The notes beneath the pieces are model-generated. The model ran no database searches and was not told where the DNA came from. It saw nothing but the letters and a program-made list of their open reading frames with translations. A program made the position numbers and the translations under genes. DNA of 64,000 nucleotides from Pseudomonas mendocina (GTDB lineage: Bacteria > Pseudomonadota > Gammaproteobacteria > Pseudomonadales > Pseudomonadaceae), in NCBI RefSeq assembly GCF_900636545.1, contig NZ_LR134290.1, positions 434,001 to 498,000 of the forward strand. Direction: 5' to 3'. Numbering within the stretch: the first letter of the stretch is position 1; each line of letters opens with the position of its first letter. Shown one piece after another: positions 9,835 through 18,446 of the stretch.

Positions 9835-11199
9835 TTATTTCACCAGCGCCTTCCACCCCTTGAGGCTGCTCACGATCTGCGTCTGAGTCGCGCGCAATTG
9901 GCGCTGCTCGTCGTCCAGGGCCTGCTGCGCCAGTTCGTAGAGCTTGTTCAGCTCGCCATACAGGCGGTCGACCTCGGGGACTTCCAGCACGCCGCGGGCC
10001 AGGCGCAGCCAGACCAGCAGGCGCTCCAGGCGCGGCATCTGCTCGGCCAGATCCTCCGGCTGCTGCTGATAGCGGCGCAGCTGCAGGGCGGCGCCTTCTT
10101 CGCCCAACAGGGTCGGCAGCCAGTTGCCCAGCGCGGCATTGCCCTGGCGGTTGCCACGGTTGTTGCGTTCGGCGGTCCAGCTGCGTTGCAGCAGCCAGTG
10201 CGACAGTTTCAGCGACAGCAGGCCCCAGCGGCAGCCATCGAGTTCGGCGGCGAATAGCGCCGGAGCGTTGCGCCGCATGCTGTCGTCGTCCTGGCCTGCC
10301 GCCAGGCGCGGACGCCAATCGTCGAGCAGGGCGTCGAGTGCTTCGCGCAGTTCACGTGAGCTGGCACGCGGCGCGGCCTGGCCAAGGCTAGCGAGCAGGG
10401 CGCGCAGGTCGATCAGTTGCTCGAGCCACTGCTGCAACAGACTCCAGTGGCCGTTCCAGCGATATTGCTCGGCAAGGCGCTGGCTGGCGCCGAGTAGGTG
10501 CCAGGCCAGCGCGGCGAAGGCATCGTCCAGATGCATCTCGGCCGTCAGCTCGGGGGCCGGCAGGCTGAGGTTGTAGCTGCCAGCATCGAACAGGCGATAG
10601 CCGCGCTCGGCCTTGCTGATATCGCAGGGCATCAGCGGCAGCTCGGCGGCCAGTTCGCAGGCCAGCTCCAGCAGGGCTGCGGGCTCGCCCTGGCGCAGCT
10701 CCAGTTCCAGCTCGCAAATCTCTTCTTCGCCTTCGCCGGCAATCACCTTGCCCAGGTCCAGCGCGGCCTCGATGACCACCTTGGCCTTGCCGCGGCCCCA
10801 GGCGATCTCGGCCTTCTCTCGGACGAAGTCGGTGGTGAACAGCGGCTGCAGGGTTTTCTTGTCCAGCTCGGCTAGGCTGGCCGGCCAGCAGCTGTCGTCG
10901 AGCTTTTTCAGATCGAGCTTGGCCTTGCTCAGGTACCAGTCCCACTCGTTGCGCTCGGACAGGCCGGCAACGCTCTGGCCGCGGCTTTTCAGGGTCTGGA
11001 TGAACTGCTCGCCATCACGGCGCAGGCGCAGGGCGACCTTGGCGCTGGCCAGGTCGCGGTCCGGCGTATCGTAGTACTGATTGAACAGCTCGCCGCGCTG
11101 CCAGCCGCTCTTGTTGCGTTTTTTAAGCAGCGGGTGCTCGCGCAGGGCGGCCAGGGTGGCGCGGCTGGCGCGCAGTTTGATTTCGGTTTCTTTGACCAT
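9835..11199 (-). CDS. CYTH-CHAD domain protein (inorganic triphosphatase-like)
   Basis: A 454-residue cytoplasmic protein. The N-terminal CYTH domain (residues 1 to about 200) begins with ExExK, here E4-T-E6-I-K8, the metal and triphosphate-binding strand of the triphosphate tunnel enzymes; later come DTPDRDLASAKVALRLRRDG and EICELELELRQG. From about residue 225 a helical, His/Arg-rich CHAD domain follows; CHAD domains are known to bind polyphosphate. E. coli YgiF has the same layout and hydrolyses inorganic triphosphate. It diverges from DUF47/pit phosphate genes, which supports a role in phosphate or polyphosphate handling (inference). Start ATG at 11199. Confidence 0.9.
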   Translation of the reverse strand: MVKETEIKLRASRATLAALREHPLLKKRNKSGWQRGELFNQYYDTPDRDLASAKVALRLRRDGEQFIQTLKSRGQSVAGLSERNEWDWYLSKAKLDLKKLDDSCWPASLAELDKKTLQPLFTTDFVREKAEIAWGRGKAKVVIEAALDLGKVIAGEGEEEICELELELRQGEPAALLELACELAAELPLMPCDISKAERGYRLFDAGSYNLSLPAPELTAEMHLDDAFAALAWHLLGASQRLAEQYRWNGHWSLLQQWLEQLIDLRALLASLGQAAPRASSRELREALDALLDDWRPRLAAGQDDDSMRRNAPALFAAELDGCRWGLLSLKLSHWLLQRSWTAERNNRGNRQGNAALGNWLPTLLGEEGAALQLRRYQQQPEDLAEQMPRLERLLVWLRLARGVLEVPEVDRLYGELNKLYELAQQALDDEQRQLRATQTQIVSSLKGWKALVK

Positions 11200-11230
11200 G
11201 GTCGAGAGCTAGATAGCCTTTTATGAAAAT

Positions 11231-11248
11231 GTGACAGACCGATGACGC
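11231..11248 (-). promoter_or_regulatory. Possible PhoB box upstream of the CYTH-CHAD gene
   Basis: Read on the minus strand, GCGTCAT-N4-CTGTCAC matches the PhoB direct-repeat layout (CTGTCAT-N4-CTGTCAY), 5/7 and 7/7 in the two half sites. It lies 32 bp upstream of the CYTH-CHAD start. The spacing to a good -10 is not ideal, so this is only a candidate; such near matches arise by chance. Confidence 0.4.
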
Positions 11249-11275
11249 GCGCTGGCGAATGACGAAGCCGGTCCC

Positions 11276-11281
11276 TATACT
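11276..11281 (+). promoter_or_regulatory. Likely -10 element for the DUF47-pit operon
   Basis: TATACT lies 30 bp before the DUF47 ATG. The -35 region 17 bp upstream (TGGCGA) is weak. Confidence 0.45.
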
Positions 11282-11311
11282 TGCGGCCTTCTCAAAACGG
11301 GGGCTTACCCT

Positions 11312-11989
11312 ATGCCTATCAATCCCTTTGTCAGCCTGTTCGGCCGTTCACCCATCGGCCCCATGCAACAGCATATCGCCAAGGCCCATGAGTGCGCGGC
11401 GAACCTTGTTCCTTTCTTCGAAGCCGTGATGGCCGAGGATTGGGCCAAGGTTGAACAGGTGCAACAGGAGATGTCCCGGCTGGAGCACGAGGCCGACAAG
11501 CTGAAGAAAAGCGTGCGCCTGCACCTGCCCAAGAGCCTGTTCCTGCCGGTGCCGCGTTCGGACCTGCTTGAACTGCTCAGTGTACAGGACAAAGTCGCCA
11601 ACCGTGCCAAGGACATCGCCGGTCTGATGCTCGGCCGGCAGATGGCCATTCCGCAGGCGCTGCAGCCGCTGGTACGTACCTACGTACAGCGCAGTGTGGA
11701 CGCCAGCGCCCAGGCGCTGAAGGCAATGAACGAATTGGACGAGCTGCTCGAGACCGGTTTCGCCGGCCGTGAAGCGGTGCTGGTGGAAAATCTTATCGAG
11801 GAGCTCGGTTCGATCGAAAACGATACCGACCGTCTGCAGATCGAGGTACGCCGCAACCTGTTCAAGCTGGAGAAGGACCTTCCCCCGGTCGATGTGATGT
11901 TCCTCTATCAGATCATCGACTGGATCGGCGATGTCGCCGACCGTGCCCAACGAGTGGGCAACCGACTGGAACAACTGCTGGCGCGCTAA
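11312..11989 (+). CDS. DUF47 (TIGR00153, PhoU-like) phosphate transport accessory protein
   Basis: A 225-residue, mostly helical cytoplasmic protein of the DUF47/PhoU-like family. It starts MPINPFVSLFGRSPIGPMQQH and has heptad-rich helices (QQEMSRLEHEADKLKKSVR; ENDTDRLQIEVRRNLFKLEK), the paired helical bundles that bind metals in PhoU. Family members sit beside Pit permeases and are thought to control them; the pit gene follows after 38 bp. Length and gene order match the P. aeruginosa pair. The precise activity is not established for this family. Confidence 0.9.
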   Translation: MPINPFVSLFGRSPIGPMQQHIAKAHECAANLVPFFEAVMAEDWAKVEQVQQEMSRLEHEADKLKKSVRLHLPKSLFLPVPRSDLLELLSVQDKVANRAKDIAGLMLGRQMAIPQALQPLVRTYVQRSVDASAQALKAMNELDELLETGFAGREAVLVENLIEELGSIENDTDRLQIEVRRNLFKLEKDLPPVDVMFLYQIIDWIGDVADRAQRVGNRLEQLLAR

Positions 11990-12027
11990 GCGCCAGTGTC
12001 CTTTCTGGGATCTACGGAAACTAATTT

Positions 12028-13299
12028 ATGTCTCTGATTGCGGACTACGGGCTGGTTCTGCTCGTTCTTGCCTGCCTTTTCGGTTTTTTCATGGCCTGGG
12101 GTGTTGGAGCCAACGATGTAGCCAATGCTATGGGTACATCCGTTGGCTCGCGTGCACTTACCATCAAGCAGGCGATCATCATCGCCATGGTCTTCGAGTT
12201 CGCCGGTGCCTACCTGGCCGGCGGCGAGGTGACCGAAACCATCAAGAACGGCATCGTCGATGCCAATCTGATCAGCCCCAACCTCATGGTGTTGGGCATG
12301 ATGTCGGCGCTGTTGGCGGCAGGCACCTGGCTGCTGGTGGCGTCGATGCGCGGCTGGCCGGTGTCCACCACCCACACCATCGTCGGTGCGGTGATCGGTT
12401 TCGCCGCAGTCGGTGTATCGGTTGATGCCGTGCACTGGAGCGGCGTCGGCCCCATCGTCGCCAGCTGGGTCGTCACGCCGATGCTGGCCGGGATCATCTC
12501 CTTCTGCCTCTTCGTCAGCGTGCAGAAGCTGATCATCGATACCGACAATCCGTTCATGAACGCCAAGCGCTATGTGCCGCTGTACATGTTCATAACCGGC
12601 TTCATGATTTCGCTGATGACCATGACCAAGGGGCTCAAGCACGTCGGCCTGAACCTCTCCAGCACCGAAGGCTTCATGCTCTCGCTGGGCGTCGGGGTGC
12701 TGGTCATGCTGATCGGTATCGCCTTGCTCAGCCGCATCCATGTCGATGCCGAAGCTGACAAGGCTTTCCACTTCTCCAGCGTGGAGAAGGTGTTCGCCAT
12801 CCTGATGATCTTCACCGCCTGCTCCATGGCCTTCGCTCATGGCTCCAACGACGTGGCCAATGCCGTTGGCCCGCTGGCGGCCATCGTCGGTGTGATCCAG
12901 AGCGGTGGTGACCTGGCCGCTGGCGACAAGTCGCTGGTACCGGGCTGGATCCTGCTGCTGGGCGCGCTGGGCATCGTGGTCGGCCTGGCGACCTACGGCT
13001 ACAAGGTAATCGCCACCATCGGCAAGGAAATCACCGAGCTGACCCCCAGCCGCGGCTTCGCCGCCGAACTGGCTGCCGCCACCACCGTGGTCAGTGCCTC
13101 GGGCCTCGGCCTGCCGGTATCCACCACCCACACCCTGGTCGGTGCCATTCTGGGCGTCGGCCTGGCGCGCGGCATCGGTGCGCTGAACCTGGGCATGATC
13201 GGCAAGATCTTCCTGTCCTGGATCATCACTCTGCCGGCTGGTGCGATCCTGTCGATCATCTTCTTCTTCATTCTGCGCTCGCTGTTCGGCGGGGTTTGA
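12028..13299 (+). CDS. pit: Low-affinity inorganic phosphate permease, Pit family
   Basis: An integral membrane carrier of 423 residues, about ten hydrophobic segments, belonging to PF01384. The protein is an internal duplication: GxNDVANA occurs at residues 27-34 (GANDVANAMG) and from residue 272 (GSNDVANAVG), and the paired loop VSTTHT occurs twice (VSTTHTIVGAVIGF; VSTTHTLVGAILGV). Pit proteins import phosphate, often as metal-phosphate, with protons. It is the second gene of an operon with the DUF47 gene. The gap to argE is only 68 bp without an evident terminator, so read-through is possible. Confidence 0.93.
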   Translation: MSLIADYGLVLLVLACLFGFFMAWGVGANDVANAMGTSVGSRALTIKQAIIIAMVFEFAGAYLAGGEVTETIKNGIVDANLISPNLMVLGMMSALLAAGTWLLVASMRGWPVSTTHTIVGAVIGFAAVGVSVDAVHWSGVGPIVASWVVTPMLAGIISFCLFVSVQKLIIDTDNPFMNAKRYVPLYMFITGFMISLMTMTKGLKHVGLNLSSTEGFMLSLGVGVLVMLIGIALLSRIHVDAEADKAFHFSSVEKVFAILMIFTACSMAFAHGSNDVANAVGPLAAIVGVIQSGGDLAAGDKSLVPGWILLLGALGIVVGLATYGYKVIATIGKEITELTPSRGFAAELAAATTVVSASGLGLPVSTTHTLVGAILGVGLARGIGALNLGMIGKIFLSWIITLPAGAILSIIFFFILRSLFGGV

Positions 13300-13367
13300 T
13301 CCCGGCCTGACGGTTTCCCCTGAGGTTGGATGCCCCTATGATGGGGCTCCGACCCAGGAGAGCGCCG

Positions 13368-14534
13368 ATGCCCTTGCCGTCCTTTCGAGAGCAGTTCGCC
13401 GCGCTGATCGCAGCGCCCTCTGTGAGCTGTACCCAGCCCAATTGGGATCAGAGCAACGCGCCGGTCATCGAACTGCTGGCCGCCTGGCTCGGTGATCTGG
13501 GTTTTACCTGCGAAACTCAGCAGATCGCCCCTGGCAAGTTCAACCTGCTCGCCAGCTATGGCAGCGGCCCGGGTGGCCTGGTGTTGGCCGGGCATAGCGA
13601 TACCGTGCCCTTCGATGCTGCTCTGTGGCAGACCGATCCGCTCAAGCTGAGCGAAGTGGGCGACCGCTGGGTGGGTCTGGGCAGTTGCGACATGAAGGGT
13701 TTTTTCGCCCTGGTCATCGAAGCCGTGCGGCCGCTGCTCGATCAGCCCTTCAAGCAACCGCTGCTGATCCTCGCCACCTGCGACGAGGAAAGCTCGATGG
13801 CCGGCGCCCGTGCCCTGGCCGATGCCGGCCGGCCGCTTGGCCGTGCGGCGGTGATTGGCGAGCCCACAGGCCTGAAGCCGATTCGCCTGCACAAGGGCGT
13901 GATGATGGAGCGCATCGACATCCTCGGGCGCAGCGGCCACTCCTCCGACCCTGCGCTTGGCCACAGTGCGCTGGAGGCCATGCAGGATGTGATGGGCGAG
14001 CTGCGCAGCCTGCGCGCCCAGTGGCAACGTGAATACAACAACCCGCAATTCGGTGTGCCGCAACCGACGCTGAACCTCGGCTGCATTCACGGTGGCGACA
14101 ATCCCAATCGCATCTGCGGGCAGTGCGCGCTGGAGTTCGACCTGCGACCGCTGCCGGGCATGGACCCGGAGCAGCTGCGTGAGGCCATTCGCGGCAAGCT
14201 GCAGCCGCTGGCGCTCAAGCATCAGGTACGCATCGACTATGGCCCGCTGTTCCCGGAAGTACCGCCGTTCGAGCAGCGCGCCGATGCCGAGCTGGTCCGT
14301 CTGGCCGAGCGCCTGACCGGGCATAGCGCGCAGGCGGTGGCATTCGGCACCGAGGCGCCTTATCTTCAGCGCCTGGGCTGCGAGACGCTGGTGCTCGGCC
14401 CTGGCGACATCGACTGCGCACACCAGCCAGGGGAACACCTGGAACTGGCCCGGATCGAACCTAGCGTGGCGCTGTTGCGTCAACTGATTCAACACTATTG
14501 CCTGACCCGGAGCGAAGACGTGCAGCGACGATGA
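13368..14534 (+). CDS. argE: Acetylornithine deacetylase ArgE
   Basis: A 388-residue M20-family zinc hydrolase that would release ornithine from N-acetylornithine in arginine synthesis. Metal-site motifs: LVLAGHSDTVPFD, GLGSCDMKGFFAL, ATCDEESSMAGA with the catalytic Glu, IGEPTGLKPI, and the terminal GTEAPYLQ and GPGDIDCAHQPGEHL. ATG 13368 has AGGAG seven bases upstream; earlier in-frame starts (TTG 13326, ATG 13338) lack one. argA follows after 63 bp, so two arginine steps lie together. Most pseudomonads also recycle acetyl groups through ArgJ, so ArgE may be partly redundant. Confidence 0.93.
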   Translation: MPLPSFREQFAALIAAPSVSCTQPNWDQSNAPVIELLAAWLGDLGFTCETQQIAPGKFNLLASYGSGPGGLVLAGHSDTVPFDAALWQTDPLKLSEVGDRWVGLGSCDMKGFFALVIEAVRPLLDQPFKQPLLILATCDEESSMAGARALADAGRPLGRAAVIGEPTGLKPIRLHKGVMMERIDILGRSGHSSDPALGHSALEAMQDVMGELRSLRAQWQREYNNPQFGVPQPTLNLGCIHGGDNPNRICGQCALEFDLRPLPGMDPEQLREAIRGKLQPLALKHQVRIDYGPLFPEVPPFEQRADAELVRLAERLTGHSAQAVAFGTEAPYLQRLGCETLVLGPGDIDCAHQPGEHLELARIEPSVALLRQLIQHYCLTRSEDVQRR

Positions 14535-14597
14535 GACCGACCTTCTGACCGAACATGACGGCCATGCCGTCTTAGTCTCTACGTTAATGGATTGCTC

Positions 14598-15896
14598 ATG
14601 CACGACTACGTCAACTGGCTACGCCACGCCTCGCCCTACATCAACGCTCATCGTGACTGCACCTTCGTGGTCATGTTGCCGGGCGAGGGTATCGCCCACC
14701 CGAATTTCGCCAATATCGTCCACGACCTGGTGCTGCTGCACAGCCTCGGCGTGCGTCTTGTGCTGGTGCACGGTTCGCGCCCGCAGATCGAGGCGCGCCT
14801 GACCGCCCGCGGCCTGACTCCGCACTATCATCGCGACCTGCGCATCACCGATGCACCGACCCTGGAGTGCGTGATCGATGCCGTCGGCCAACTGCGCATC
14901 GCCATCGAGGCGCGTCTGTCGATGGATATGGCCGCTTCGCCCATGCAGGGCTCGCGCCTGCGCCTGACCAGTGGCAACTTCGTGACCGCACGGCCGATCG
15001 GCGTGCTCGATGGCATCGACTATCACCACACCGGCGAAGTGCGGCGCATCGACCGCAAGGGCATCAACCGCCAGCTCGACGAGCGCAGCATCGTGCTGCT
15101 TTCGCCGCTGGGCTATTCGCCTACCGGGGAAATCTTCAACCTGGCCTGCGAGGACGTCGCCACCCGCGCTGCCATCGACCTGGGTGCGGACAAGCTGCTG
15201 TTGTTCGGCGCCGAGGATGGCCTGCTCGACGAGAGCGGCAAGCTGGTGCGCGAGCTGCGTCCGCAGCAGGTGCCAGCGCATCTTGCGCGCCTGGGCAGCA
15301 ACTATCAGGGCGAGCTACTCGATGCCGCCGCCGAAGCCTGTCGCGGCGGAGTGAAGCGCAGCCACATCGTCAGCTATGCCACCGATGGCGCGCTGCTCAG
15401 CGAGTTGTTCACCCGTACCGGCAACGGCACCCTGGTGGCCCAGGAGCAGTTCGAGTCCCTGCGCGAGGCGACCATCGAGGATGTTGGCGGTCTGATCGAA
15501 CTGATCAGTCCGCTGGAAGAGCAGGGGATCCTGGTGCGCCGTTCGCGCGAGGTGCTGGAGCGCGAGATCGAGCAGTTCAGCATCGTCGAGCGCGAAGGCC
15601 TGATCATCGCCTGCGCGGCGCTTTATCCCATCGCCGATTCCGACTGTGGCGAGCTGGCCTGCCTGGCGGTCAATCCCGATTACCGGCATGGCGGCCGTGG
15701 CGACGAGTTGCTGGAGCGCATCGAGGCCAGGGCGAGGGCGCAGGGCATCAAGACCCTGTTCGTGCTCACCACCCGCACCGCCCACTGGTTCCGCGAGCGC
15801 GGCTTCGAGCCGAGCAGCGTCGAGCGCATGCCCACCGCGCGAGCGTCGCTTTACAACTACCAGCGCAATTCGAAGGTGTTCGAGAAGATGTTGTAG
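14598..15896 (+). CDS. argA: N-acetylglutamate synthase ArgA
   Basis: A 432-residue enzyme that acetylates glutamate with acetyl-CoA, the committed step of arginine synthesis. The N-terminal amino-acid-kinase fold (residues 1-280) shows FVVMLPGEGIAHPNF and LVHGSRPQIEARL; it normally binds arginine for feedback inhibition. The C-terminal GNAT domain (about 290-432) shows IACAALYPI, ELACLAVNPDYRHGGRGDELLERI, the acetyl-CoA loop, and WFRERGFEPSS. ATG 14598 gives MHDYVNWLRHASPYINAHRD, matching the known N-terminus; a TTG two codons earlier is less likely. A perfect 22-bp hairpin after the gene probably ends the transcript. Confidence 0.95.
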   Translation: MHDYVNWLRHASPYINAHRDCTFVVMLPGEGIAHPNFANIVHDLVLLHSLGVRLVLVHGSRPQIEARLTARGLTPHYHRDLRITDAPTLECVIDAVGQLRIAIEARLSMDMAASPMQGSRLRLTSGNFVTARPIGVLDGIDYHHTGEVRRIDRKGINRQLDERSIVLLSPLGYSPTGEIFNLACEDVATRAAIDLGADKLLLFGAEDGLLDESGKLVRELRPQQVPAHLARLGSNYQGELLDAAAEACRGGVKRSHIVSYATDGALLSELFTRTGNGTLVAQEQFESLREATIEDVGGLIELISPLEEQGILVRRSREVLEREIEQFSIVEREGLIIACAALYPIADSDCGELACLAVNPDYRHGGRGDELLERIEARARAQGIKTLFVLTTRTAHWFRERGFEPSSVERMPTARASLYNYQRNSKVFEKML

Positions 15897-15913
15897 GGAG
15901 ACAAATGCGATGA

Positions 15914-15969
15914 GTGGGAGGGGCTTTAGCCGCGAGCGATGAACCAGTCGCGGCTAAAGCCCCTCCCAC
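15914..15969. repeat. REP-like dyad, family A, perfect 22-bp arms; likely transcript end
   Basis: The arms at 15914-15935 and 15948-15969 are exactly complementary around a 12-base loop, core GGGAGGGGCTTTAGCCGC. It lies between the convergent argA and the small Rmf-like gene. No long T-run, so it works either as an RNA-stabilising element or a factor-assisted terminator. Confidence 0.85.
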
Positions 15970-15984
15970 AATGCGTTCAGAGTG

Positions 15985-16176
15985 TCAGGCGCTGTGCTGC
16001 TGCAGGCGCATCTGTTCGAAACCATCGTCCCAGCCGGCTTCCCACGCTGCTGCGGGGATTTCGTCCGGGTAGGGCTGGCGGGTTCGGGCCTGGCCAGTGA
16101 GACCGGCCATATAGCCTTGCTGGTAGGCCTTGGTCAGGCTCTCCAGGCTCCATTGCGGCGTGGCGTCTTCGGCCAT
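15985..16176 (-). CDS. Small ribosome-modulation-factor-like protein (63 residues)
   Basis: A 63-residue polar protein with the pattern AYQQGYMAGLTG ... PYP ... AAWEAGWDDGFEQMR. This GYxAGxxG / PY / WxxGWxxG layout is that of ribosome modulation factor, which pairs ribosomes into inactive 100S dimers in stationary phase. True Rmf is basic at its N-terminus (MKRQKRDR in E. coli); this one is acidic there, so it is more safely called an Rmf-family relative than Rmf. It sits alone, downstream of gshA on the same strand with a 200-bp gap. GC-rich third positions and a clean ATG support a real gene. Confidence 0.7.
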   Translation of the reverse strand: MAEDATPQWSLESLTKAYQQGYMAGLTGQARTRQPYPDEIPAAAWEAGWDDGFEQMRLQQHSA

Positions 16177-16222
16177 GGGCGCTGCTCGTCTATCGTCCTT
16201 TACCTGGCAATGCTAGCTGGCC

Positions 16223-16246
16223 GGGCGGCTCCGAGAGTGGCCGCCC
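16223..16246. terminator. Weak hairpin downstream of gshA
   Basis: GGGCGGC (16223-16229) and GCCGCCC (16240-16246) with a 10-base loop in the 200 bp between gshA and the small gene. No T-run on the gshA strand, so termination here is uncertain. Confidence 0.3.
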
Positions 16247-16376
16247 ATCCTGGCTTTTGCTCCGCTGGTTGGCTTTGTGATGTAGTCGACTTTCTGTGGC
16301 GTGCCATCCCTGGCCGCCAACCTTCGTGCTGACGCTGGAGCTGACGCCAAAATCGCTCCCGGCGATTGATTGCCGA

Positions 16377-17957
16377 CTACACCGCCAGCGCCAGGATGCT
16401 GGCCTGGTAGGCTGCGACGAAGGCGTCGAAGTCGCCCGTGGGCTGCGCCTCCAGCTCTGCCTGCTCGGCCAGCGATCGATGTGCGGCCATCTCGAAAGCC
16501 TGTTGCTGCTGCACGCTGAGCGGTTGCGCGCGGAAGTACTCGGCATGGCGCAGGCTCTGCTGCAAGGCAAAGTCGGTAAAGCTCTGGCCCTGACGAAGGA
16601 TTGCCAGTACTTGCGCCGATGGCGTCATTTCCACATCGGCGACCTTGGCCTGCTGTTGCGCCAGGGCCTCGACATGGGGGCCACTGCCCTGAGCGCTGTC
16701 GAGCAGCTCGGCCAGTGGCAGAATGCGTTCGAGCAACTCGCTGGCCCAGACCTTGAGCTCCACCTGCTGACTGCCCTTGTGCAGATGCAGGCCAGGACGG
16801 CGGCCTTCCTTGACCACCTTGAGGAAGTTGCTGGTGCAGCTGTTGCATTCGCCGCTTTCCAGCAGCGGGCTGTCTTCCAGTGCGCAGAACAGCAGGAAGG
16901 CGTCGATGAAGCGCGCCTGCGCCACGTCGATGCCCAGCGGCAGGAAGGGATTGATGTCCAGGCAGCGCACTTCCACGTACTGCACGCCGCGGCTCATCAG
17001 CGCCTGGATCGGCCGTTCGCCGCTGTGGGTGACGCGTTTCGGGCGGATGCTCGAGTAGTACTCGTTCTCGATCTGCAGGATGTTGGTATTGAGCTGCAGC
17101 CACTCGTCGCCGCGTTTGGTGCCGGCTTCGACATAGGCCGGGTAGGGTGTGCCAACGGCAAGGCGCAGGCTGTCGGTGTAGCTGGACAGGTCGTTGTAGC
17201 AAGGGGTCAGGCCGGACTGCGCGCTGCTTTGGTAGCCCAGGTCGCTCATGCGCAGGCTGGTGGCGTAAGGCAGGTACAGGGTGCTGGCATCCAGCTCCTG
17301 CAACTGGTGCGGGCGGCCGCGCATGAAGCCCTTGTCCAGTGCTGGCGAGGCGCCGAACAGGTACATCAGCAGCCAGCTGTAGCGGCGGAAATTGCGGATC
17401 AGCGAGATATAGCGTGCCGACTGGTAGTCACGCGGGCTCTGCTCACTGCCTTCGCTCTGCTGCTGCAGTTGCCAGAGTTTTTCCGGCAGGGAGAAGTTGT
17501 AGTGGATGCCGGCGATGCATTGCATGGTTTTGCCGTAACGCAGTGCCAGGCCCTTGCGGTATACGTACTTGAGGCGGCCGATGTTGGAGCTGCCGTAGCG
17601 GGCGATGGGGATGGTCTCCTCGTCCGGCAACTGGCAGGGCATCGATGGGCTCCACAGCAGTTCACCATCGAGCTTGTCGTAGGCGAAACGGTGGATGTCT
17701 TCCAGTTCGGCGAGGGTGGCGGCCGGATCGTTGGCGGTGCCGGTGATGAACTCCAGCAACGACTCGGAATAGTCGGTGGTGATCTGCGCGTGGGTCAGCG
17801 CCGAGCCCAGCGCCTGCGGATGCGGGGTCAGGGCCAGCTGGCCGTCGCGGTCGACGCGCAGGCACTCGCGCTCGATACCATGCAGGCATTCACCCAGCAG
17901 GGACAGGTTGGCCGGCTCGCCGAGCTGGGCCAGGCGGCGGGAGAGAAGATCGCTCAA
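16377..17957 (-). CDS. gshA: Glutamate-cysteine ligase GshA
   Basis: A 526-residue type-1 glutamate-cysteine ligase, first enzyme of glutathione synthesis. Motifs: [15 protein letters not shown] near the N-terminus (metal-binding Glu), [57 protein letters not shown]. The start I favour is TTG 17957 ([13 protein letters not shown]), which gives the usual family length and has TAGGAA upstream; the frame is open to 18008 but has no site there. Rare TTG starts often mark low translation. A sigma-70-like promoter lies in the 102-bp gap after the thioesterase gene, so it need not depend on tex transcription. Confidence 0.94.
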   Translation of the reverse strand: MSDLLSRRLAQLGEPANLSLLGECLHGIERECLRVDRDGQLALTPHPQALGSALTHAQITTDYSESLLEFITGTANDPAATLAELEDIHRFAYDKLDGELLWSPSMPCQLPDEETIPIARYGSSNIGRLKYVYRKGLALRYGKTMQCIAGIHYNFSLPEKLWQLQQQSEGSEQSPRDYQSARYISLIRNFRRYSWLLMYLFGASPALDKGFMRGRPHQLQELDASTLYLPYATSLRMSDLGYQSSAQSGLTPCYNDLSSYTDSLRLAVGTPYPAYVEAGTKRGDEWLQLNTNILQIENEYYSSIRPKRVTHSGERPIQALMSRGVQYVEVRCLDINPFLPLGIDVAQARFIDAFLLFCALEDSPLLESGECNSCTSNFLKVVKEGRRPGLHLHKGSQQVELKVWASELLERILPLAELLDSAQGSGPHVEALAQQQAKVADVEMTPSAQVLAILRQGQSFTDFALQQSLRHAEYFRAQPLSVQQQQAFEMAAHRSLAEQAELEAQPTGDFDAFVAAYQASILALAV

Positions 17958-17986
17958 GATGCAATTCCTAACTGGGCAGTCGCCAC

Positions 17987-18015
17987 AATATGGGGATCGC
18001 CCCCGCACTCTGCAA
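17987..18015 (-). promoter_or_regulatory. Sigma-70-type promoter for gshA
   Basis: Minus strand: -35 TTGCAG (18010-18015), 17-bp spacer, -10 CATATT (17987-17992), 30 bp upstream of the TTG start. Good spacing, four of six matches in each hexamer. Confidence 0.55.
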
Positions 18016-18059
18016 GGGGCGACGATGCAGCCACATTAGACGACTTCGAGCCCGGTCGA

Positions 18060-18446
18060 TTACACGCAGGCGAAGGTGCCTTGTGCCTTGGCGACCAGCT
18101 TGTCGCCCTGCAGCACCTCGGCTTCCACCACCTGGGTACGGCGACCGGCGTGCAGCACCTTGGCATGGCACAGCACGCTGCCCTCGGAAACCGGGCGGAT
18201 GTAGTTGATCTTGCACTCCAGGGTCACGCTGCTCGGGCCGCCATCGCCCAGGCTGTGGCTGGCCTGACCCATGGCGGTGTCGATCAGCGAGAACAGCGCG
18301 CCGCCGTGCAGCTTGCCGTGCAGGTTGCGCAGCTCGTCGGTGAGGGTCAGGCGCACGCGCGCCTCGCCGCCGCCGACCTGGAGAATCTCCAGGCCGAGCA
18401 GACGGGAGAAGGCGCTGCTGGCGCCGATGTTGCCGTCCGTACTCAT
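18060..18446 (-). CDS. PaaI-family hotdog-fold thioesterase
   Basis: A 128-residue single hotdog domain likely to hydrolyse an acyl- or aryl-CoA thioester in the cytoplasm. The core motif [21 protein letters not shown] carries the HGG turn and the catalytic Asp on the central helix; the CoA-side strand [16 protein letters not shown] follows. The ATG overlaps the tex stop (ATGA), so it is translationally coupled to tex. The substrate cannot be read from sequence; housekeeping CoA salvage is one guess. Confidence 0.88.
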   Translation of the reverse strand: MSTDGNIGASSAFSRLLGLEILQVGGGEARVRLTLTDELRNLHGKLHGGALFSLIDTAMGQASHSLGDGGPSSVTLECKINYIRPVSEGSVLCHAKVLHAGRRTQVVEAEVLQGDKLVAKAQGTFACV

